DNA from: Planctomycetota bacterium
GTDB taxonomy: Bacteria > Planctomycetota > SZUA-567
Assembly: GCA_031270145.1 (NCBI GenBank)
Contig: JAISYD010000170.1
Span: 1-28,252, forward strand
Direction: 5' to 3'
DNA: 28,252 bases
The notes below the pieces were generated by a model. The model saw nothing but the letters and a program-made list of their open reading frames with translations, did not search any database and had not been told where the DNA came from. The position numbers and the translations under genes were made by a program. Shown here piece by piece: positions 21,961 through 28,252 of this stretch (positions within the stretch are counted from its first letter, which is position 1; each line of letters begins with the position of its first letter).

Positions 21961-22521
21961 GTGGACGGTATGTTTTTTGAGGATGGGGCGTACAGCCTTG
22001 ATTGGCTGGCGTCTTACCATCTGGCCGGGGGAATAAGCTTGGGAACGCTCCACAATCAGCATTTCTATGCCGTACGCGTCAATGGCAACGACTTGCGCCT
22101 GCCCTTCTCCGCCCGCCCTTTCAGCGCCATGATCGATATGACCCGCCCGGTGGACGATGTTATCCTAAAAAAATACGCCGTGGATCTGATCCGCCACGGT
22201 TGCGTGCAATCCATCTGCCGCGGAGAGGAGGCAAACCATCTTACCCGGCTTTTCGATGACATGGCCGAATCCGGCGCCCTGGATTCGAATGGAGTGGCTT
22301 TCACCGCCATGTGCATGGAGGACGAGCCCCTGGACGAAGCGATCCGCTATTTTTCCCTGCCTTGCGGCTTGGCCCAAACCAAACTTATCCTGGTCATTGG
22401 CGGCGAGGAACAATTCCGCGAGGTTGTCGGCGGTTTTTACCGCATCTCCGGATTGAATCGCGAAAAACTGGACGAGGAAAGTTTCACGGACGCCGACTGC
22501 ATCTCTTTCACGATCAAATAA
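21961..22521 (+). CDS. Protein of unknown function (186 residues)
   Basis: A soluble protein with no signal peptide or membrane segment and no family I recognise. It begins with GTG 21961, supported by GGAAGGG (21947-21953) seven bases upstream; ATG 21970 is an alternative. Features: an N-terminal region with YSLDWLASYHLAGG, a basic/hydrophobic segment LRLPFSARPFSAMIDMTRP, then an acidic, helix-rich middle (residues about 60-130) and a C-terminal FREVVGGFYRISGL followed by an acidic tail. It stands alone with its own promoter and structured leader, and converges with the kinase gene set, whose last stop is five bases away. Function not assigned. Confidence 0.75.
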   Translation: MDGMFFEDGAYSLDWLASYHLAGGISLGTLHNQHFYAVRVNGNDLRLPFSARPFSAMIDMTRPVDDVILKKYAVDLIRHGCVQSICRGEEANHLTRLFDDMAESGALDSNGVAFTAMCMEDEPLDEAIRYFSLPCGLAQTKLILVIGGEEQFREVVGGFYRISGLNREKLDEESFTDADCISFTIK

Positions 22522-22526
22522 TCCGT

Positions 22527-24080
22527 TTATTCGCCTGAACCTGGATCCGCCGCCGGATAAACCGGAAGCAAAGCCATCACCGCCGCCGACAGGACGGCGA
22601 TCCCGCTCCTCCAGCGCACTTCGGGGGAAACGCCGGACAGGGCGAGGCTTCCGGCATCCCCTGCCGCCAGCCATTGGCCGACAACCTCGGCCTCAAGCGA
22701 TTGCCAAGCGTTTTTCCTGGCCAATGCAACCAGCCCAACCGCGATCTCGCGCCGGGAACGTTCATCCAAAAACAATTCCCAAGTCAGCGCCTTCTCCGCC
22801 GGGCCGGCGGTAAAAGTCAAACGACCGAGGTCGGGATAATCCTCCCTACTGCCGGCGGCCAGGAAAAACAGCCCGGAAGGGTCATTTTCCGTCCCGGCCA
22901 TCCCAAACCCAACCACCAGGGGAAATCCGTTTATGGTCAGGCAACGCGGGGTTCCGACATCGGAAACATCGCCGCCGGACAGGACAAAGCCGGATTCGGG
23001 GGAAGCGGCGAGAAGGTCAAGCCATGCCAAAAAGCGGCGGTAATGCCGGATAAACGCGGCCCGCTCCCCAACCCGGCCAACCAGAAACCAATGGAATCCC
23101 CCTTCCCCGTCCCGCCAGCCCGCCAAGTCGAGCGAACGCGGAAACAAGACCCGCAAATCGAGGTTGGCCGGGAATAGTGGATTGTCGTCCAACTGGAAGG
23201 CCCGGAGCAAGGCGGCGGCATCGGCCAGGCGAAGACGCGATTTCCCCGGTTCCCGGAGTTGAAGATGGAGCGAATCCGCTTCCGGCGGCGGTGATGGGCG
23301 TTCAGGCAACAAGCGGTTGAGGCGGATTCTCATCCCCAGCTCGCCATCCCCGGGAAGCAATTCAATCTCCAGCGAATCGGGAATCCGGAGGCCAAGCCTG
23401 GCCAGGCCGCCGCGCAGGTCCATCCCGGCGGATAGCGAAACGAGTCCCAGCAGCGGCCGAAAATCAAGCCAAACCGCGAGACCGGCCGACTCCATCGAGC
23501 AAAAATCGGCGAGACTTTCCCGCCAAGCCCCATCCCCTGGCCGATCAGCCGCCTGGCTGGCCAGGGCTTGACGCAGGATGGCTTCGTCCCGGGCAAAAAT
23601 CCGGCGGATGACGCCAGGCTCCGGGCGGGAAACGTCGGCCGCCATTCCGCCGAAATCGGAGGATCGGGCGGCGAGCCATTCGGCAAAGGCACCACCCGCG
23701 TCATCCCCGCCTCCCTCCCGATCCGGCCAGTCGCCTCCAACCAGGGAAACCATCCCGAACCAGGAGCCGCCGTCCGGCAACAGGCAACACCAAAAATCAC
23801 GCGCCCCGCTTTCCCGCAAGGCCGAAAGCAAACTGCCAAGGGGCGGCAAGCCGCCAAAGCCCGGAAGCCCGGGGGCATAGTCGGCTACGGCCAACCCCAA
23901 GGCGCGGGCGATCCCGGTTTTCGCCAGTTTCTCGGAAAAGGTGAAATCGTTCAGGCGGACAATCGCCAAGGGATGCATGGTTGGCTGAAGGGCCGGCGCC
24001 GATCCGGGCGCCGCCGGAAACCAGCCGCCGAAGCGCCCGGCAACCAGGAATATGGCGATTAGAAGCGGTTTTCGGCGCAT
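22527..24080 (-). CDS. Exported protein of unknown function encoded after the Ser/Thr kinase
   Basis: A 517-residue protein with an N-terminal export signal or anchor (MRRKPLLIAIFLVAGRFGGW) and no other membrane segment, so the bulk is probably periplasmic or lipid-bilayer tethered. No family recognised. The body alternates hydrophobic and charged stretches with many leucines (for example GLARLGLRIPDSLEIELLPGDGELGMRIRL) and looks like a beta-rich or mixed fold. Start 24080 has GGAGG just upstream on the minus strand; the frame extends to 24125, but that would overlap the kinase gene. It follows the kinase stop by 16 bases, so the two are co-transcribed and it may be a substrate or partner of the kinase (inference). 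Confidence 0.75.
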   Translation of the reverse strand: MRRKPLLIAIFLVAGRFGGWFPAAPGSAPALQPTMHPLAIVRLNDFTFSEKLAKTGIARALGLAVADYAPGLPGFGGLPPLGSLLSALRESGARDFWCCLLPDGGSWFGMVSLVGGDWPDREGGGDDAGGAFAEWLAARSSDFGGMAADVSRPEPGVIRRIFARDEAILRQALASQAADRPGDGAWRESLADFCSMESAGLAVWLDFRPLLGLVSLSAGMDLRGGLARLGLRIPDSLEIELLPGDGELGMRIRLNRLLPERPSPPPEADSLHLQLREPGKSRLRLADAAALLRAFQLDDNPLFPANLDLRVLFPRSLDLAGWRDGEGGFHWFLVGRVGERAAFIRHYRRFLAWLDLLAASPESGFVLSGGDVSDVGTPRCLTINGFPLVVGFGMAGTENDPSGLFFLAAGSREDYPDLGRLTFTAGPAEKALTWELFLDERSRREIAVGLVALARKNAWQSLEAEVVGQWLAAGDAGSLALSGVSPEVRWRSGIAVLSAAVMALLPVYPAADPGSGE

Positions 24081-24096
24081 GGCCGCCTCCAGTTCC

Positions 24097-27096
24097 TCAT
24101 GGCCTGGCGGCGGCGCCCGAATCAATCGTCGTCTCCGGCCGGTATTGGTTCAAGCGATCATGCCATTTGATCCGCGCATCGGTCTTTTCCAGGGTCAGGG
24201 CGGCGAGGATGGCGCTTCTGGCCTCGTTTAAACGCCCCTGCTTTTCCATGGCCGCGGCCAGAAGTTCCAGCGTGGCCGGATTTTTCCCCTGGGAAAGTTC
24301 AATCGCCGCCCGCGCCGCCTGTTCCGCCCTGGCGGGATCGCGGTATTTTTCCGGGATGTCCCCAAGATAAAGCCTAGCTTGGCCGAGACGGTAATCCAGG
24401 GACGGGGGCAAAGCGCTGTCCGCCCGGCTCAAAACCTCCTCGGCCTCGGCCGGCCGATCCAAGCGGTAGAGAAGGCCGGCTTCGTCCAGATAGGGGCGCG
24501 GCCAATCGGGGGCCACACGTTCGGCCTGGCGCAACAGTTCCAACCCCAGGTCGACGTTGCCGCCCTCGATCCGAACCATGGCCAGACCCCGAAAGCCGGC
24601 GGCGCATTCCCGGCTGGTCGGAGAGATGGCGGCGGCCAAGCGGAGCAAATCAGCGACCAGTTTCAAATCCCCCTTGGCCTGGATCATGGGCTCGGCCTTT
24701 TCCAGGATAAGCGCCGCCCGGCCGCCGGCGCCAAGTTCGGAGCCAAAACGTTGCTGGAGCCGGTCCGCGGCGCCGTCATCCAGCATAACGCCGAAACGCC
24801 GCGCCGCCTCCTCCGGCATGCCGAGACGCAGGCGGACAAACAGCGCCTCCAGGCGGGCCAAATCGCCATATTCGCCGTTGCCGGCGGCATAGGCGGTGGC
24901 GGCCGCCCGCTCCAACTGCTCCAGCGCGGCCCTTTCCTCCTTCTGGCCGGATTGATTGGCGAGGGCGAGGCCGATCAGGTAATCCGACTCGCCCGGCCGC
25001 ATGCGGTCGGCCGACATCTGCCGGTAAAGATCGTCGCAGGCCTTTTTTATGCCGGCAAAGTTCCTCTCCCCGGCCGGCAGAGCAATCCAAAGCAGACGGG
25101 CGTAGGCCCGGAGCGTCCTGAGATAGCCGGCGGGATCGGCGGGATCCATGAGGACATTGGCATAAAGGCGGAGGGCCAGATCCGGCCGCCCCCGCGCCGC
25201 CAGATTGTTGGCTATCTCAATCAGCCCAACCGCCAGGTTGTGGCTCATGCCCCGTGACTCAAGCGAGAGATCAATGAAATCCAGGGAACCGTCCCGCACC
25301 GACAGGGCCAGGCGGCCATCGGCGTCAGCGGCCAGCAACGGCAGCGGATCGTCGGCTTGCAGGATTGGTTCGCCGTCGATATAGGCCGTCAACCGCTGAT
25401 CCGAACGCTCAATCGTCAATTCGGCTGAAATGCCGGGTCGGAGGGAAAAGGCCGGATTCTCCCCTATGACCACTTCGCCGCGGCGTAATATGGCGCCGGG
25501 ACGGCCGGGCGGTCCGAGGGAGAGGGCGATCGAATCCGGCCGGGACTCGAAATCCCGATTTACGTCAAGCAGAAGCAACAATTCCCCCAAGTTGTCGTAA
25601 GGGGTCTGAAAATGGATGACGATCCTGGCTTCATGGGGCAGGACGAAGGGGAAACCAATGTTGGGGGCCAAGCCGCCGCCGGCGCCGGCCTGGCCGGTGA
25701 GGGCCAGGCGGGGCGGTTGGGCCAGCAGCCTGGCCCGCGCCCGATCCATCCAGGGGATTTCCTCCTGCCTGGCCCGCGCGGGATTGCCGTCCCAGCGGAA
25801 GAAATAGTCGAAATTGAGGTTGTAGGCGGTGCGCCATTCCCGGCGCGAACGCCGGTCGGCCTCCTCTTTTTCCATGGCGATATGCTCGATCCGGGCGCGC
25901 GAGTTCAGCAACTCCCGCTCGGTCTCCTCCTTTTCCTTGGCCATGACCTGGATGTGGTCGGCGCCGAACCAAAGCGCGATCGACATGGCCATCACGCTGG
26001 CGGCGAGGAAGGTGGACAGCGGCCGCCGGCGGAAAAGCCGAAGGCAGCGGTAGCCCAGGGTGGCGGGCCGGGCGGCGATGACCTCGCCCCTGAGGAAGGA
26101 GCGGCAGTCGTCGGCGAAAGCCTGAGCCGAGGGGTAGCGGCGGCGCGGATCCTTTTCCAGACACTTGAGGATGATGGTCTCGACGTCGCGGGACAGCTTG
26201 GGGTTGTGCCGCCGGGGGGGCGCCGGCTCCTGATTGACGACCCGGCGCATCAGCTCGAACTGGTTGAAGCCGGAAAAGGGCGGCTGGCCAGACACCATTT
26301 CATAGAGGACGGCCCCCATGGCGTAAACATCGGAATGCCCGCCGATCTGATCCACCCGGCCCGCCGCCTGCTCCGGCGGAGCGTAGGGGATGGTCCCCAT
26401 GATCGCCCCGGCGGCGGTCATGCGCTCCCGCCGCTTTCCATCGTCCGTCAACTCCACCGCCAGTCCGAAATCGGTGATCATGGGCCGGCCGCTGGAACCG
26501 ATTATGATGTTGCCTGGCTTGAGGTCGCGGTGGATGACGCCGTGGGAATGCGCGAAATCAATGGCTCTGGCCACCTCCTCAATGATCCCCACCGCCTCCC
26601 GGACATTCATCGGGCCTTTTTCCAGCAGACGGTCCAGGGGTTGTCCCTCAATGAAATCCATGGTGAAATAGGGCTGGCCCTGGTGCATGGAGAATTCGTG
26701 GATCGGCACGATATTCGGATGCGACAGCCCGGCCGCCGCCTTAGCTTCCCGGAGCAGCCTCTCGCGCTCCTCCAGGCTGGCGTTTTCGCCGCTCCGAAGC
26801 AGCTTCAAGGCCACCACCCGCCGGAGGGCCCGCTGCCGGGCCCGATACACCACGCCCATGCCGCCCCGGGCTATCTCCTCCAGGATGTCGTAGTCGCCGA
26901 AAGAACGGCCGCTCACCCCCGGTTCCGGGGCGTCGGCCGGCGGAGGCGGCGGCAACAGCGCCGTTTCATCGCCGGAAAGGCCGGGGCGGAAGCGTTTGCC
27001 GCAGGACGGGCAATAGGCATGGACGCGATCCGCCATCGCGCCTGAATTGAACCCGCACCCGCACAGCGGGCAATTGATGCCGCCTTCCTCGCTCAT
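24097..27096 (-). CDS. Receptor-type Ser/Thr protein kinase with N-terminal zinc ribbon and C-terminal repeats
   Basis: A 999-residue membrane kinase. Order: zinc ribbon with CPLCGC (9-14) and CPSC (29-32); PknB-type kinase domain (about 68-335) with ARGGMGVVY (77-84), Lys98, HRDLKPGN (189-196), DFG (209-211) and APPEQ (239-243), all catalytic residues present; one membrane helix (about 359-378); a charged coiled coil (about 385-425); a beta-rich region (about 430-640) resembling a concanavalin-like or carbohydrate-binding fold; and helical TPR-like repeats (about 640-980). The extracytoplasmic half could sense a ligand or protein and signal to the cytoplasm. It lies between the parvulin-like gene (28 bases upstream) and the exported protein gene. 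Kinase call firm; sensor ligand unknown. Confidence 0.92.
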   Translation of the reverse strand: MSEEGGINCPLCGCGFNSGAMADRVHAYCPSCGKRFRPGLSGDETALLPPPPPADAPEPGVSGRSFGDYDILEEIARGGMGVVYRARQRALRRVVALKLLRSGENASLEERERLLREAKAAAGLSHPNIVPIHEFSMHQGQPYFTMDFIEGQPLDRLLEKGPMNVREAVGIIEEVARAIDFAHSHGVIHRDLKPGNIIIGSSGRPMITDFGLAVELTDDGKRRERMTAAGAIMGTIPYAPPEQAAGRVDQIGGHSDVYAMGAVLYEMVSGQPPFSGFNQFELMRRVVNQEPAPPRRHNPKLSRDVETIILKCLEKDPRRRYPSAQAFADDCRSFLRGEVIAARPATLGYRCLRLFRRRPLSTFLAASVMAMSIALWFGADHIQVMAKEKEETERELLNSRARIEHIAMEKEEADRRSRREWRTAYNLNFDYFFRWDGNPARARQEEIPWMDRARARLLAQPPRLALTGQAGAGGGLAPNIGFPFVLPHEARIVIHFQTPYDNLGELLLLLDVNRDFESRPDSIALSLGPPGRPGAILRRGEVVIGENPAFSLRPGISAELTIERSDQRLTAYIDGEPILQADDPLPLLAADADGRLALSVRDGSLDFIDLSLESRGMSHNLAVGLIEIANNLAARGRPDLALRLYANVLMDPADPAGYLRTLRAYARLLWIALPAGERNFAGIKKACDDLYRQMSADRMRPGESDYLIGLALANQSGQKEERAALEQLERAAATAYAAGNGEYGDLARLEALFVRLRLGMPEEAARRFGVMLDDGAADRLQQRFGSELGAGGRAALILEKAEPMIQAKGDLKLVADLLRLAAAISPTSRECAAGFRGLAMVRIEGGNVDLGLELLRQAERVAPDWPRPYLDEAGLLYRLDRPAEAEEVLSRADSALPPSLDYRLGQARLYLGDIPEKYRDPARAEQAARAAIELSQGKNPATLELLAAAMEKQGRLNEARSAILAALTLEKTDARIKWHDRLNQYRPETTIDSGAAARP

Positions 27097-27124
27097 AGTT
27101 GGCCCGCTGGGATGGCTGTCGGCG

Positions 27125-28189
27125 TCACGGTTCGTTGCCGGTCCGCTCGGACGGGAGAAAGATGCCGGTCAGCAGTTCCTTCTCGTATGGCGTGCCGTCA
27201 TGCCAACGAATGTCGGACCGATCATAGACTCGGTTGAGCCAGGCTCGGAGGAGGCGGTTCCTCGCGTCCTGCTTGAGATAGTAATCGATAATCTGCGCCG
27301 CTTCGCTCCATGGCATGTCCCGGCCGCCTCGCAAATCCTCGCAATACATCAGGTGCAAACCCTCCGAGCTGACGGCCAGACGTATTTCGCCCCGCGAGTT
27401 CAGGCGGCGGATGGCGTCCACCATGGGTTGCGGGAAAATGTTGGAGCCGTCCGGATTCTTGTTGTTGATTTCCTTGGGGATCCAGCGCTCGGGATTGTCG
27501 CCGGTCAAACGCCCGCCGTAACGGGCGAAGATGTCCTGGCTGTTTTCCCGCGCCGCCTTGTCGAACGCCTCGGTGCGCCGGGACAGCGGCTCGGCCAAAA
27601 GCCCGGCCATGATGCTTTCGGCCCTGGCCTTGAAGTAGGACTGCGGCCGCGTCCCGTCGTCGGCGATGAAGATGGTTCGGACGATGATGGAGGCGTTGGT
27701 GCGGAAATCCGCCCGGTTTTGGGCGTAGAAAGCTTTAACCTGACGCGGCGACGGGGAAGGGATCGGCGTCCCCGCCGCCATCATCATGTCCTCGAAAAGT
27801 TCTTCCGATTCGATGATGCGCCGGATGGGGGGGCTTATCTCATCCGGCTTCAGGCCGGAGGAGCGGGCCAACTGCTGCACCCGGCCGCGGCTGAGCGACA
27901 CATTGAGGGACTTGGCCTCGTCGCGGATGAGGACGGAGCGGATCAAATCCCGGAGAGCCGCCTTTTGCAGGTTCTCCATCTCCTCCTCGTCCTCGGGCGG
28001 GGAGCCGCGGTATTCGCGCTTTACCAGGAATTTCACCGCCTCCACCACATAATCCTGGGTGATGGTCTTGCCGTTGACCTTTACGAAAATGGCGTGGGCC
28101 AATTCCTCGGTTCCGGCGGCGGCCGGAACCGTCCCGACCGCGAGCAGCGCGGCCAAATGGAATGAAAGCATCGTCAAACGGCTACGCAT
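27125..28189 (-). CDS. Parvulin/SurA-like periplasmic folding protein
   Basis: A 354-residue exported protein. Residues 1-25 form a signal peptide ending AAA. Residues about 30-150 are a helical SurA_N-like chaperone region (VNGKTITQDYVVEAVKFLVK, LRDLIRSVLIRDEAK). Residues about 165-310 resemble a parvulin prolyl isomerase domain, with FDKAARENSQD, ARYGGRLTGD, RLNSRGEIRLAVSSEGLHLMYCED. Typical SurA/PrsA proteins help outer-membrane or secreted proteins fold. The parvulin match is weaker than in classical SurA, so isomerase activity is not assured. The kinase gene follows after 28 bases, so the folding protein and the kinase share a transcript. Start 28189 lacks a strong ribosome-binding site; ATG 28171 is an alternative. 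Confidence 0.8.
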   Translation of the reverse strand: MRSRLTMLSFHLAALLAVGTVPAAAGTEELAHAIFVKVNGKTITQDYVVEAVKFLVKREYRGSPPEDEEEMENLQKAALRDLIRSVLIRDEAKSLNVSLSRGRVQQLARSSGLKPDEISPPIRRIIESEELFEDMMMAAGTPIPSPSPRQVKAFYAQNRADFRTNASIIVRTIFIADDGTRPQSYFKARAESIMAGLLAEPLSRRTEAFDKAARENSQDIFARYGGRLTGDNPERWIPKEINNKNPDGSNIFPQPMVDAIRRLNSRGEIRLAVSSEGLHLMYCEDLRGGRDMPWSEAAQIIDYYLKQDARNRLLRAWLNRVYDRSDIRWHDGTPYEKELLTGIFLPSERTGNEP

Positions 28190-28252
28190 GGGCTATCGTG
28201 TCCAAGCTCCGGATCCGGCGCCGTCCATCCGCCGGCCAACGCGAGGAGCGAC

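Noticed and set aside
25612..27045. 477-codon open frame on the plus strand
   Set aside because: Antisense to the kinase domain, which has all catalytic motifs.

Overview
The window is GC-rich bacterial DNA, apart from an AT-rich first ~770 bases. The genes point to a Gram-negative-type cell: periplasmic TRAP and TTT solute receptors, and a parvulin-like periplasmic chaperone. A membrane Ser/Thr kinase with an N-terminal zinc ribbon and TPR-like repeats, CdaA/CdaR, a PurO-type IMP cyclohydrolase and a FIST sensor fit a PVC-superphylum organism (for example Lentisphaerota-like). This placement is inference from gene content; there is no rRNA or phylogenetic marker here. No tRNA, rRNA, CRISPR array, IS element, prophage or replication origin was recognised.

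Layout. (1) 1-5135 is an uptake and sugar-phosphate locus. The start of an RpiR-family regulator (minus strand) and a GntR/FCD regulator (plus strand) diverge around an AT-rich control region with two 59-bp imperfect repeats. They are followed by a complete TRAP transporter (receptor, small and large membrane subunits) and an RpiB/LacAB-type isomerase. (2) 5312-9602 is a signalling island. A V4R sensor gene and a soluble diguanylate cyclase with a C-terminal GyrI-like domain lie on the minus strand. A small unknown ORF and a FIST-domain sensor diverge from them on the plus strand. (3) 9666-16261 is a carbon-metabolism operon: a structured leader with an attenuator-like hairpin, a transketolase split into N and C subunits, a tripartite tricarboxylate transporter (TctC-TctB-TctA), and an extra TRAP receptor without its own membrane subunits. 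It ends at a good terminator. (4) 16319-21720 runs small ORF, STAS-domain protein, diadenylate cyclase CdaA, CdaR/YbbR, DapA, IMP cyclohydrolase and class II fructose-bisphosphate aldolase, ending at a terminator. (5) 21786-22521 is an unknown protein behind a promoter and a hairpin-rich leader. (6) 22527-28189 (minus strand) is a three-gene set: parvulin/SurA-like periplasmic protein, receptor-type Ser/Thr kinase, and an exported protein of unknown function.

How the parts may work together (inference). Regions 1 and 3 look like acquisition of small carboxylates or sugar acids feeding the pentose phosphate pathway through an aldose/ketose phosphate isomerase and transketolase. The GntR/FCD and RpiR regulators would gate region 1. 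Region 2 would convert one or more small-molecule signals into c-di-GMP. Region 4 makes c-di-AMP beside cell-wall and lysine (DapA), purine and glycolytic genes. Strong intercistronic hairpins follow each of the three receptor genes, a layout known elsewhere to raise receptor expression relative to membrane subunits; the third also has terminator features.
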